From Leifsonia xyli subsp. xyli str. CTCB07 (lineage in GTDB: Bacteria > Actinomycetota > Actinomycetes > Actinomycetales > Microbacteriaceae), in NCBI RefSeq assembly GCF_000007665.1, contig NC_006087.1, forward strand, positions 1,674,001 through 1,738,000: DNA of 64,000 nucleotides, given 5' to 3'. The notes beneath the pieces are model-generated. The model saw only the letters and a list, made by a program, of their open reading frames with translations. It did not search any database and had not been told where the DNA came from. Shown here piece after piece: positions 18,610-31,066 of this stretch. Numbering within the stretch: position 1 is the stretch's first letter; every line of letters begins with the position of its first letter. The translations under genes were made by a program, and so were the position numbers.

Positions 18610-19920
18610 GTGAGCGAAAAGACAGCCGGGGACGTGCCGGCCTCGTCCCCAGCCTCCTGCGGCTTCTCCCGGCGCGGGCTGCTGGGGCTGGTGGGGGCGG
18701 CGGCGGGGGCAGGCCTCGCCGGGTTCGGAGCCGGCGTGGCAGCCGGCCACGCGATCACCGGGCCGGACACGGCGGGCGCTGCGACCACATACCCGTTCTA
18801 CGGCGGCCATCAGGCGGGCATCACGACGCCCGTCCAAGACCGGCTCCACTTCGCCGCGTTCGATGTCGCCGCCGATCTCACCCGCGCGGGGCTGATCGAG
18901 CTGCTCCAGGACTGGACGACCGCCGCCGCCCGGATGACGCAGGGGAAGCCGGCGGGCACGGGCGGGCCCGCCTCCGGGCCGCTCGACACACCCCCCGACG
19001 ACACCGGCGAGGCGCTCGGCCTGCCCGCGGGTGGCCTGACCATCACGTTCGGGTTCGGCCCCACCCTCTTCACCTCCGCTGCGGGCGACGACCGGTTCGG
19101 CATCGCCCGCCGGCAGCCCGCGGCGCTCATCGACCTCCCGCACTTCCCCGGCGATGCGCTGCTCGACCAGTACACCGTCGGTGACCTGTGCGTGCAAGCC
19201 TGCAGCGAAGACCCGCAGGTGGCCGTCCACGCCATCCGGAACCTCTCCCGCATCGCCTTCGGCCGCGCTGCCATCCGCTGGTCGCAGCTCGGGTTCGGCC
19301 GCACCTCGTCCACCTCGCGCAGCCAGACGACCCCGCGCAACCTGTTCGGCTTCAAGGACGGCACGGCCAACATCACCTCCGAGGACGCCGCCGCCGTCAC
19401 CCAGCAGGTCTGGGCGGCGCGAGCGGATGGGAGCGAGTGGATGGCGGGCGGCTCCTACCTGGTCGCCCGCAAGATCCGCATGACGATCGAGACCTGGGAC
19501 CGCCAGCAGCTCGGCGAACTGGAGCATGTCATCGGCCGGGACAAGGGCGAGGGCGCCCCGCTCTCGGGCGGCACCGAGTTCACGGAGCCGAACTTCCTGG
19601 CCCTCGCCGCCTCCGGGAGCACCAAGATCGACCCGGACTCGCACGTCCGCCTCGCGCACCCGAGCACGAACGACGGAGCCCGGATCCTCCGCCGCGGCTA
19701 CAACTTCGTCGATGGCAACGACGAACTCGGACGCCTGAACGCGGGTCTGTTCTTCATCGCGTTCCAGCGGGACCCGCGCAAGCAGTTCATCCCGATCCAG
19801 TCGCAGCTCGCCCGCAACGACGCCATGAACGAGTACGTGAAGCATGTGGGCTCCGCGCTCTTCGCCGTGCCTCCCGGCGCTCGGGAAGGCTCGTATATCG
19901 GGGCGAGCCTGTTCGCCTGA
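18610..19920 (+). CDS. efeB: Deferrochelatase/peroxidase EfeB (DyP type)
   Basis: Haem-binding dye-decolorising peroxidase exported by the Tat system. 436 residues. Twin-arginine signal FSRRGLLGLVGAAAG at about 20-34, followed by the DyP domain with the catalytic GXXDG motif in FGFKDGTANI and the proximal haem His in RLAHPSTNDGARILRRGYNF. In the EfeUOB system it oxidises ferrous iron or frees iron from haem before transport. GTG start at 18610, seven bases after efeO. Convergent with typA. Confidence 0.94.
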   Translation: MSEKTAGDVPASSPASCGFSRRGLLGLVGAAAGAGLAGFGAGVAAGHAITGPDTAGAATTYPFYGGHQAGITTPVQDRLHFAAFDVAADLTRAGLIELLQDWTTAAARMTQGKPAGTGGPASGPLDTPPDDTGEALGLPAGGLTITFGFGPTLFTSAAGDDRFGIARRQPAALIDLPHFPGDALLDQYTVGDLCVQACSEDPQVAVHAIRNLSRIAFGRAAIRWSQLGFGRTSSTSRSQTTPRNLFGFKDGTANITSEDAAAVTQQVWAARADGSEWMAGGSYLVARKIRMTIETWDRQQLGELEHVIGRDKGEGAPLSGGTEFTEPNFLALAASGSTKIDPDSHVRLAHPSTNDGARILRRGYNFVDGNDELGRLNAGLFFIAFQRDPRKQFIPIQSQLARNDAMNEYVKHVGSALFAVPPGAREGSYIGASLFA

Positions 19921-20031
19921 GGCGGCGGAGCCGACGGCGGCGCCGAACACAACCGCGGCGTCCACGGGAGGGATCTGCGCCGGGAAGCAGCCGGGGACCG
20001 TGTCGCACCGAGGCCGGCTGCACCGGTGCGG

Positions 20032-21948
<1,917 letters not shown>

Positions 21949-21996
21949 ACGTGAGGGCTCGACTCTCGTCAGAAGGATTTCGGGGAACGGTCCATA

Positions 21997-23645
<1,649 letters not shown>

Positions 23646-23649
<4 letters not shown>

Positions 23650-24577
23650 CGGCGGGCCCTCGCCTTCGGGTCGAGCGCCTCGCGCACTGTCTCGCCGAGC
23701 AGGATGAAGCTCAGCACAGTGACGGACAGCGCGATGGAGGGATACAGCAGCACGGTGGGAGCGGTGCGGAGGTCGACCTGCGCCGCCGCGATGTCGTTGC
23801 CCCAGGACATCGTGCTCGGCGGCAGCCCGACCCCAAGGAACGACAGGGTCGCCTCGGCCACGATCGCGCCCGCGAGCGAGATTGTGGTGATGACGATGAC
23901 CGGCGCGATCGAGTTCGGCAGCACGTGCCACACCAGGATGCGGAACCGGCCGAGCCCGAGCGCCTCCGAAGCCATCACGAAGTCGGCGTTCCTGAACCGC
24001 ATCACCTCAGCGCGCAGCACGCGCGCGGTCGCCGGCCAGGCGAAGACGCCGATGGCGAGCGCGATGATCCACACGTTCGCGAACGCGGCGAACACCGACA
24101 TGATGACGACCGCGGCCAGGATGTAGGGGATCGAGAAGAAGATGTCGCCGACGCGCGAGAGCACAGTGTCCACCCAGCCCCCGTAGAAACCGGCCAGAGC
24201 GCCGAACACGATCCCGAGCAGGCCATGAGCAGCGTCGCGATCAGACCGACGGAGACGGAGGTGCCCGCGCCATGCACGATGCGGGAGAACACATCGCACC
24301 CCTGTTTGGTGAACCCGAGCGGGTGGCCGGCGACTGGAGCGCCGTTGCTGTTCGCCAGCTGGCATCCCGCGTTCGGCGGAACGGAGGTGATGAGCCCGGG
24401 GAAGAGCGCGACGAACAGGATGAGCGCGATCAGCGCCACCGACAGCCAGAACGTCGGCCGTCGGCGCAGGTCGAGCCAGGCGTCGCTGAAGAGCGTGCCG
24501 CCCTGCGCCGGAGCGGTGGGCCGGGCGGCGTCGATCTCCGCCTCGTCGTAGGGGGCGAGATAGTGGCTAACGGGCAT
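23646..24577 (-). pseudogene. Peptide ABC permease (DppC/OppC type), frameshifted
   Basis: Second membrane subunit of the first peptide importer. The N-terminal part (24577 to about 24225) has the leading transmembrane helix SVALIALILFVALFPG and the extracellular loop. After a one-base loss near 24221-24224 the rest continues in another frame with the binding-protein-dependent transport domain, including the EAA loop EALGLGRFRILVWHVLPNS. Adding back one G joins the sequences GLIATLLM and GLLGIVFGAL. The N-terminus overlaps the DppB-like gene by 11 bases. Restored length is about 311 residues, normal. Confidence 0.9.
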
Positions 24578-25496
24578 AGCGGATCCTCGGGTCGAGAACG
24601 GCGTAGAGCAGGTCGACGATCAGGTTGACCACCAGGTAGATGAGCACCATGACGGTGACGAACGAGACGACCGTCGGGCCCTGGCCCTGAAGGATCGCCC
24701 GGTACAGCGCGTTGCCGACGCCGGGCACGTTGAAGATGCCCTCCGTGACGGTCGCGCCGACGAGCAGCACGCCGAAGTCGGTGGCGAGGTAGGTCACCAC
24801 CGGAAGCAGGGAGTTGCGCAGGATGTGAGCGCCGACCACCCGGCGCCCACTGAGTCCGCGGGCCCGGGCGGTGCGCACATAGTCCAGCCCGGCGGCGTCG
24901 ATCACCGAGGAGCGGGTGAGCCGCACGATCTGCGCGAACGAGATCGAGGCCAGCACGATGGCGGGCAGCACGAGATCGCCCCAGGGCGCACCGGGGCTCA
25001 CGGTCGGCCGGACCCAGCCCAGCCACACGCCGAACGCGTACTGCGCGACGAACGCGACGACGAAAATCGGCAGCGAGATCAGGATGAGGCTCACGACGAG
25101 CGAGCTCGCGTCGAACAGTTTGCCCTTGCGGAGGCCGCTGACGAGCCCGACCGCGATGCCGATGACGGTCTCGAACAGCAGGGCCAGAACGGCGAGCCGG
25201 AGGGTCACCGGGAAGGTGCGGGCCAGGATGTCGGCGACGGGCTCGCCGGAGAAGGAGACCCCGAGGTCGCCGCGGAAGATGCCGCCGAGGTAGATAAGGT
25301 ACTGGACGATGAACGGCTCGTCCAGGTGGTATTGGGCGCGCACCTGCGCGAGTTGCGCGGGCGAGGGCGGGCGGTCGCCGAACAGAGCGGCGACGGGATC
25401 TCCCGGCAGCGAGAAGACGAGGAAGTAGATCAGCAGCGTCGTCCCGAGCAGAACAGGCACGGCCTGGGCGAGGCGCTTGAGGATGTACAGGAGCAA
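24567..25496 (-). CDS. Peptide ABC permease (DppB/OppB type)
   Basis: Inner-membrane permease, 309 residues, six transmembrane segments. Family marks are the N-terminal LLYILKRLAQAVPVLLG, FSLPGDPV, and the EAA motif around RTARARGLSGRRVVGAHILRNSLLP. Open throughout. It follows the binding-protein gene after a 63-base gap holding a strong hairpin and overlaps the next permease. Since its partner genes downstream are broken, the importer is probably inactive unless the other operon's subunits complement it. Confidence 0.93.
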   Translation of the reverse strand: MLLYILKRLAQAVPVLLGTTLLIYFLVFSLPGDPVAALFGDRPPSPAQLAQVRAQYHLDEPFIVQYLIYLGGIFRGDLGVSFSGEPVADILARTFPVTLRLAVLALLFETVIGIAVGLVSGLRKGKLFDASSLVVSLILISLPIFVVAFVAQYAFGVWLGWVRPTVSPGAPWGDLVLPAIVLASISFAQIVRLTRSSVIDAAGLDYVRTARARGLSGRRVVGAHILRNSLLPVVTYLATDFGVLLVGATVTEGIFNVPGVGNALYRAILQGQGPTVVSFVTVMVLIYLVVNLIVDLLYAVLDPRIRYAR

Positions 25497-25515
25497 GGGC
25501 GGGCTTTCCAGACAG

Positions 25516-25552
25516 AACTGCTGCGGCGGGCCGGTGGCCCGCCGCAGCAGTT
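25516..25552 (-). terminator. Intercistronic 17-bp perfect hairpin
   Basis: AACTGCTGCGGCGGGCC (25516-25532) and its exact complement at 25536-25552 flank a three-base loop, between the binding-protein stop and the first permease start. There is no U-tract. This position fits an attenuator or a 3' stabilising structure that sets binding-protein expression above that of the permeases. Confidence 0.8.
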
Positions 25553-25559
25553 CGGGGTG

Positions 25560-27113
25560 TCAGTTCTTGACGATGTCGGTGAACACGGGGAACGAGTTCC
25601 AGCTCATGGTCACGTCGCTCACGCTTCCGCTCCAGACCGCGGTGACGTTCTGGTACCAGAGCGAGACCTGGGGCAGATCCGTGAAGAGGATCTGCTGCGC
25701 CTTGGCAAAGTCGGCGGCGGCGGCCTTCTCGTCCGGCTCGGCCAGTCCCTTTTTAAGCAGGGCGTCGAAGGCGGGGTTGGAGTACTCGCCATCGTTAGAG
25801 CCACCGCCGGTGCCGAACACCGGGCCGAGGAAGTTGTACAACCCCGGGTAGTCGCCCTGCCAGCCCGATCGGAACGACGAGCCGATGGTGCGCTTCGTGA
25901 TCTGATCGCGGAAGGCGCCGAAGGTCGGCACGGGTGCGCCCTCAGCCTCGATCCCGAGCGTGTTCTTGATGCCGTTGCTCACGGCGTCCACCCAGCCCTG
26001 GTGACCGCCGTCGGCGTTGTAGGCCAGCTTGAACGTGCCGGTCCACGGCGAGATGGCGAAAGCGTCCAAGCCGGGGAGGTCCTTCTGGTAGCCGGCGATC
26101 GTCGGCGCGGAGAAGTCGGTGGACGAAGTGCGCGTCCCGCCGAAGATCACCTTGGTGATCTCCGGACGGTTGATCGAGAGCGAGATGGCCTGGCGGCGCA
26201 GCGCGCCCTCCTCGCCCTGGAAGCGCTCCAGGTTCTGCGGGATGGTGAAGCTCTGCTGAACCGCGGCCGGCTGGTTCGCGTTCCTGTCCGGGAAGTCGGA
26301 CGCATACGTGCTCACAGCGCTGTCGAGGATCTGATACAGGACGTCGAGGTTGCCCGCCTGGACATCCCGGTACGCGGAGTCGGGGTTGCTGTAGAAGACA
26401 AGCTTGAGACCGTCGTTCTTCGGTTTCTGCGGGCCGGTGTAGTTCTTGTTGACGCTGAGCTCGAGTTGCTCGTCGTGCTTACACGCGGAGGAGCTCTTGA
26501 ACTGGTACGGACCGTTGCCGACCGAGTGCTGCCCGAACGTCTTCATATCGTCGTACGCCGACTCGGGCAGCGGGAAGAACGCATTAGCGCCGAGGCGCTG
26601 GGCGAAGTCGGAGACCTTGGAGGCCAAGGTGATCGTGAACTCCGTGTCGCTGACGACCTTCAGGCCGGTGAGGTCGGAATCCACGTCGCGGCTGAAGCCC
26701 TCGACATCCTGAAAGAAGTCGGCCGCCTTATGGCCGTTCTTCACGTTGGCGGTGTAGTTCCACGCGTCCACGAAGGAGGAGGCGGTGACGGCCTCGCCAT
26801 CGCTGAACTTCTGGCCGCTCTTCAGCTTGACCGTGAAGTGCTGAGAGTCCTCGGTCGTGATCGACTCGGCGACGTCGTTGTGCGAAACGCCCTTCGCGTC
26901 GTAGTAGATCAGTCCGGCGAAAAGCTGATTGACGATGAGGCCGCCACCGGCCTCGTTCGTGTCGCCGGGAACCAGGCCGCGCTCCGGCTCGGTGCTCCAG
27001 GCGCTGACGACGCCGGAGCTGCCGCCGCTCTTCGCGTCTGTGGTCGAAGCGCAGCCGGTGAGGGCCAGCGCACCGACGGCCACCGCAGCGATGATGAGTC
27101 TGTGTTTGCGCAC
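25560..27113 (-). CDS. Peptide ABC transporter substrate-binding lipoprotein
   Basis: Family 5 extracellular solute-binding protein (OppA/DppA). 517 residues from the chosen GTG. Lipobox ALTGC near residue 23, then a Ser/Gly-rich linker and the two-lobe binding domain (GGGLIVNQLFAGLIYYD, FSDGEAVTASSFVDAW, VGNGPYQFK). GGAGG lies eight bases before the GTG at 27113; an in-frame ATG at 27128 overlaps that ribosome site and is less likely. First gene of the first importer operon. Peptide or another oligomeric ligand is assumed from family. Confidence 0.92.
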   Translation of the reverse strand: MRKHRLIIAAVAVGALALTGCASTTDAKSGGSSGVVSAWSTEPERGLVPGDTNEAGGGLIVNQLFAGLIYYDAKGVSHNDVAESITTEDSQHFTVKLKSGQKFSDGEAVTASSFVDAWNYTANVKNGHKAADFFQDVEGFSRDVDSDLTGLKVVSDTEFTITLASKVSDFAQRLGANAFFPLPESAYDDMKTFGQHSVGNGPYQFKSSSACKHDEQLELSVNKNYTGPQKPKNDGLKLVFYSNPDSAYRDVQAGNLDVLYQILDSAVSTYASDFPDRNANQPAAVQQSFTIPQNLERFQGEEGALRRQAISLSINRPEITKVIFGGTRTSSTDFSAPTIAGYQKDLPGLDAFAISPWTGTFKLAYNADGGHQGWVDAVSNGIKNTLGIEAEGAPVPTFGAFRDQITKRTIGSSFRSGWQGDYPGLYNFLGPVFGTGGGSNDGEYSNPAFDALLKKGLAEPDEKAAAADFAKAQQILFTDLPQVSLWYQNVTAVWSGSVSDVTMSWNSFPVFTDIVKN

Positions 27114-27456
27114 GTGCGATACCTCCATGCAGGTCAGATGAACACGATAACCCGCATAGAACGCAAAGTTTTAATCGAAAGACTTTTTAATTTTGGGTTT
27201 GAGATGTCACATCTCATCTCGATAATTTGATGGTGTGCGAAACGACATCCACCTCGGACCGACAGCGGCGTTCTGTGCAATGGCGCTTGCGACCGCGTTC
27301 GTGGCGACCTGAGCACCACCGGCGCAGCAGCCCCAGCCTCGGCCCCGTGGCCGCCGCTAGCGAGAAGCGGACGCTGGGCTGCGGCGCCGGTGCCGTTCAG
27401 CTCTCCGGGGAGAGCGCGACACCCGTTCCGCTCGTGGTCTGCACCGCCAAAGGGGC
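27114..27456. other. Intergenic region with hairpin and AT-rich inverted repeat
   Basis: About 340 bases between two peptide-importer genes on the minus strand. GCTCTCC-GG-GGAGAGC (27400-27415) lies about 55 bases past the stop of the second operon's ATPase and may end it. GAGATG-TCA-CATCTC (27201-27215) sits in a conspicuously AT-rich stretch (about 27140-27230) before the binding-protein gene and is a candidate operator. No clear -35/-10 pair and no credible gene seen. Confidence 0.5.
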
Positions 27457-29313
27457 CTACAGGCCCTGCACCACCACCGGCGGCTCCGGCGGCAGCCCCT
27501 CGTTCGCCGGAACGACCTCGTCCGACCCTGCCGCCAGCAGTTCCAGCCGCAGGGCGCGGCGGTCACGCTGGGCCTCCGGGTCCGGGAGCGGGACGGCCGC
27601 GAGCAGACGCTGCGTGTACGCCTCCTTCGGGTAGCGGAGGATCTCGTCGCGGGTGCCGACCTCCACCAGGCTGCCGTGGTGCATGACCGCGATGCGGTCG
27701 GCCAGCACGTCGATGACGGCGAGGTCGTGGGTTATGAACAGGCAGGCGAATCTCATCTCCTTCTGGAGCTGCTGCATGAGCTCCAGGACACGGGCCTGGA
27801 CCAGCACGTCCAGCGCGGAGGTGGGCTCGTCCGCGATGAGGACCTGCGGCTTCAGCGCGAGGGCGCGGGCGATGCCGACGCGCTGCTTCTGGCCGCCGGA
27901 GAGCTCGTGCGGGAAGCGGCTGCGGTAGGCGCGCGGCAGCTCGACGCTGTCGAGGAGGCGGTCGACCTCCTTGGCCAGGTCCATGCCTTTGAGGCCCTTC
28001 GCCAGGCGCAGCGGCTCACCGATCGAATCGGCGATCTGCAGGCGGGGGTTCAGCGAGGATGACGGGTCCTGGAAGACGATGCCGACGTTGCGGTGCAGCC
28101 TGCGGATCTCGTCGCGGTTCGCATCACTGATGTCCTGCCCCGCGACGACGAGGCGGCCCGAGTGGATCGGCAGGAGAGCGATCGCCGCACGGCCGAGCGT
28201 CGTCTTGCCGGAGCCCGACTCGCCCACGAGGCCGACCACTTCGCCCTCGTGGATGGTGAGGTCGATGTCCGTCGCCGCGCGGAACGCCGGGACACGGCCG
28301 CGCTTCGGGTACTCGATCGAGACTTTGTCGAACTCGACGACGATCTTCCGCTTGTCCAGCTCCGCCTTCTCGTGCTCGGCGGCGGCGAGGCGCTCGTTGA
28401 CGCGGATGCGCTCCGCGAACTCGGCGTCCGGCTTCGCGGTGCCCGCGGCGAGGGCGGCGGTCGTGTCGATCTCCTCGTCCTCGCGCTGGCCGAGGTGCGG
28501 GACGGCCTCGAGCAGGGCGATGGTGTACGGGTGCTTCGGCGCCGCGAAGACCTCGGCGACAGTGCCGGACTCCACGATATCGCCTTTCCGCATGACCACG
28601 ATGTTGTCGGCCAGGTCGGCGACGACGCCCATGTCGTGTGTGATCAGCAGGATGGCGGAGTCGAGCCGGTCGCGGAGACTCCGCAGCAGCTCCAGGATCT
28701 CCGCCTGCACGGTCACATCCAGCGCGGTCGTCGGCTCGTCGGCGATGAGGAGCTTCGGGTCGCAGGAGATCGACTGCGCGATCATGGCGCGCTGACGCTG
28801 ACCGCCGGAGAGCTGGTGCGGATAGGAGTTGAACGCCTTGACGGGGTCGGGCAGCTCGACCATGCCGAGCAGTTGCAGGGCACGCTCCTTCGCCTCGTGG
28901 GGCGACATCCCGAAGTGGACGCGGAGTGTCTCGACGATCTGAAAGCCGACCGTGTAGACCGGGTTCAGCGCGGTCATCGGCTCCTGGAAGATCACCGACA
29001 CCTGGCGTCCGCGAACGCGGCGCATCTGCTGCGGGCTCAGTCCGGTGAGCTCGCGGCCCTCCAGCTTGATCGAGCCGCGTACACGGGAGTTCTTCGGCAG
29101 GAGGTTGAGGATCGCCATCGAGCTCGCGCTCTTGCCGGAGCCAGACTCGCCGACGATGGCCAGCACCTCGCCCGCTTTGATCGAGTAGCGGAGCTTCTTG
29201 GCGGCGGGCACCCAGACGTTGTCGACGCCGAAGTCGACGGAGAGGTCGGCGACCTCCAGCACGGGGGCGCCGGTCGCAGCGCCCGCCTGACCGGCGGGGA
29301 TGGTGGCGGTCAT
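27457..29313 (-). CDS. Peptide ABC transporter, duplicated ATPase (intact)
   Basis: 618-residue fused Opp/Dpp ATPase with two nucleotide-binding domains. Domain 1 has Walker A GESGSGKSA (about 55-63), Q-loop FQEPMTALNP, signature LSGGQRQR, Walker B LLIADEPTTALD. Domain 2 has GESGSGKTT, Q-loop FQDPSSSLNP, LSGGQKQR, LIADEPTSALD, and the switch histidines in LLITHD and LFITHD. All catalytic residues are present, unlike the paralogue at 21997. An acidic linker of about 60 residues joins the domains. ATG at 29313 with AAAGGA upstream. Serves the second importer operon, though a divergent PH-domain gene separates it from the permeases. Confidence 0.94.
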   Translation of the reverse strand: MTATIPAGQAGAATGAPVLEVADLSVDFGVDNVWVPAAKKLRYSIKAGEVLAIVGESGSGKSASSMAILNLLPKNSRVRGSIKLEGRELTGLSPQQMRRVRGRQVSVIFQEPMTALNPVYTVGFQIVETLRVHFGMSPHEAKERALQLLGMVELPDPVKAFNSYPHQLSGGQRQRAMIAQSISCDPKLLIADEPTTALDVTVQAEILELLRSLRDRLDSAILLITHDMGVVADLADNIVVMRKGDIVESGTVAEVFAAPKHPYTIALLEAVPHLGQREDEEIDTTAALAAGTAKPDAEFAERIRVNERLAAAEHEKAELDKRKIVVEFDKVSIEYPKRGRVPAFRAATDIDLTIHEGEVVGLVGESGSGKTTLGRAAIALLPIHSGRLVVAGQDISDANRDEIRRLHRNVGIVFQDPSSSLNPRLQIADSIGEPLRLAKGLKGMDLAKEVDRLLDSVELPRAYRSRFPHELSGGQKQRVGIARALALKPQVLIADEPTSALDVLVQARVLELMQQLQKEMRFACLFITHDLAVIDVLADRIAVMHHGSLVEVGTRDEILRYPKEAYTQRLLAAVPLPDPEAQRDRRALRLELLAAGSDEVVPANEGLPPEPPVVVQGL

Positions 29314-29381
29314 GATTCGCGGTTCCTTTCGGGGGCGCGCTCCGGGAGGGGCTGTGCGGGGCGGGATGAGAGCATGGAGCC

Positions 29382-30008
29382 ATGCCCTCCGTCTCCCCCG
29401 CCGAGCGCGAGGTTCTCGTGTCCCGGTTCAACCGGGTCCTTGCCGTCCTGATCTGGGCGGCGGTCGCCGCCCTGGCCGTCGGCCTTCTGGTCAGTCTGCG
29501 CGATGCGCGCCTGCTCTTCCTCGTTCCGTGCGGCCTGTTCGCACTGCTGGCATGGGCCGGGCTCTGGCGTCCGCATCTGACGGTGTCGGACGATGGGCTG
29601 GAGCTGGTCAACGTCACGCGCACCGTGTATATCCCCTGGCCCGCGCTCATCGACGTCGAGACGAAGTACGCGCTCACGCTCTTCACGCCGGGGCGAAAGT
29701 TCCCGGTGTGGTCCGCACCCGCTCCGGGGACCGGCAGCACGCTGCGGGCCACCCGGCGCGAGACGACGGGACGTGTGGGCCGCCCGAACGTCGAGGACAG
29801 CGTGCGCCGCCCCGGCGATCTTCTCTCGACCGAGTCCGGCGCGGCGGCCGAAGCGGTGCGCCGCCGCTGGGCGGCCCTGCGGGACGCAGGGATCATCGAA
29901 GCCGGTCACGCCGACGAGACCCCCGTGACGGTCCGCTGGAATCTCCTGACGCTGGCCGCCCTGGCAGCGCTGCTCGGCGGCACGGTCGCAGCGCTGCTCC
30001 TGGCCTGA
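29382..30008 (+). CDS. PH-domain membrane protein
   Basis: 208 residues with two N-terminal helices (about 20-40 and 44-62), a bacterial PH-like domain (LTVSDDGLELVNVTRTVYIPWPALIDVETKYALTL in its first strands), and a C-terminal helix (about 188-207). The function of this family is unsettled. It is encoded opposite to, and wedged between, the permease and ATPase genes of the second importer operon, a likely insertion of an unrelated gene. ATG at 29382. Confidence 0.78.
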   Translation: MPSVSPAEREVLVSRFNRVLAVLIWAAVAALAVGLLVSLRDARLLFLVPCGLFALLAWAGLWRPHLTVSDDGLELVNVTRTVYIPWPALIDVETKYALTLFTPGRKFPVWSAPAPGTGSTLRATRRETTGRVGRPNVEDSVRRPGDLLSTESGAAAEAVRRRWAALRDAGIIEAGHADETPVTVRWNLLTLAALAALLGGTVAALLLA

Positions 30009-30055
30009 ACCTGCGGCGGCAGGGGCCGGGAGCGTCTGGACGGCGCGCTCCCGGG

Positions 30056-31066
30056 TCACAGCGCATCCTTCGCGAAGGCCGCGCCCGTGCGGGGACCGTC
30101 CTCGCCCGCGTCCGGTTCCGGCTCCTGCTCGCGCATCTTGCGGAGGATGAAGCGACGGTGACGCGGATCGAAGGCGTCCCGCAGGCCGTCGCCCACGAAG
30201 TTGACCAGCAGCGCCAGGGCGACGATGAACGCGCCGGGCCACCAGAACAGCCAGGGCCGGGTCTGGAACGCCGACTGGTTGGAGCTGATCAGAAGACCGA
30301 GGGAGACATCGGGTGACCGGATGCCATAGCCGAGGAACGAGAGCGCCGTCTCAAGCAGGATGGCCGAGGCCATGATCAGTGTCACGGCGACGATCACAAT
30401 GCCGATGGTGTTCGGCAGGATGTGCTTGAAGATGATCCGCATGTCCGACGCGCCGGCGACCCGTGCCGCCTCCACGAACTCGCGCTCGCGCAGCGAGAGG
30501 AACTCCGAGCGCACCAGACGGGCGATGTTCATCCAGAAGAAGAATCCCAGCATCAGGGCGAGGAAGAAAGCGCCCAGCCCGCCGAAAGCGTGTCCGACGA
30601 CCGAGCCGATCACGAGCGCCGGGATGACGATGAACACATCTGTGATGCGCATCAGAATGGCATCGATCACCCCGCGGAAATACCCCGCGACCGCGCCGAC
30701 GACCGCGCCGACGACACTGGCAATGGCTCCGAGGACGATCATGACCAGCACCGAGTTCTGAATGCCGCGCATGGTCAGGGCGAAGTAGTCCTTGCCGATG
30801 CGGTCCTGGCCGAACGGGTGCTCCCCGGTGGGCGAGCCCTGCTGCACCTGGTCGTTCAGCTCCTTGTAGTCGTACTTCCACCAGCCGTGGAGGGGTCCGA
30901 TCCCGATCGCGGAGATCGAGAACAGCACGATGAGGATGAACAGGATGGCGCTGGCGACGGCGATCTTGTTGGAGAGGAAGCGCCTCCAGATCAGCTTCCC
31001 TTGGCTGACGGGCGGAGAGTCCGGCTCCCGCAGTTCGTCGGCGATCGTCGGTTCGGTTGTCGGCAT
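30056..31066 (-). CDS. Peptide ABC permease (DppC/OppC type)
   Basis: 336 residues, six transmembrane segments, with the N-terminal cytosolic stretch and helix typical of OppC and the EAA loop EAARVAGASDMRIIFKHILPN. Its ATG overlaps the TGA of the preceding permease (TGATG), so translation is coupled. The C-terminus has a charged 30-residue tail not shared with the paralogue. Complete. Confidence 0.93.
   Translation of the reverse strand: MPTTEPTIADELREPDSPPVSQGKLIWRRFLSNKIAVASAILFILIVLFSISAIGIGPLHGWWKYDYKELNDQVQQGSPTGEHPFGQDRIGKDYFALTMRGIQNSVLVMIVLGAIASVVGAVVGAVAGYFRGVIDAILMRITDVFIVIPALVIGSVVGHAFGGLGAFFLALMLGFFFWMNIARLVRSEFLSLREREFVEAARVAGASDMRIIFKHILPNTIGIVIVAVTLIMASAILLETALSFLGYGIRSPDVSLGLLISSNQSAFQTRPWLFWWPGAFIVALALLVNFVGDGLRDAFDPRHRRFILRKMREQEPEPDAGEDGPRTGAAFAKDAL

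Noticed and set aside
24825..27230. Open frame of 801 codons opposite the peptide-importer genes
   Set aside because: Complement of permease and binding-protein genes; composition is that of a third-position GC artefact.
27134..27319. 61-codon frame in the region before the binding-protein gene
   Set aside because: It lies in an AT-rich promoter region and its residues resemble nothing.
29382..30008. PH-domain gene as a dedicated component of the peptide importer
   Set aside because: It is on the opposite strand between the permease and ATPase genes and has no link to ABC transporters in known families.
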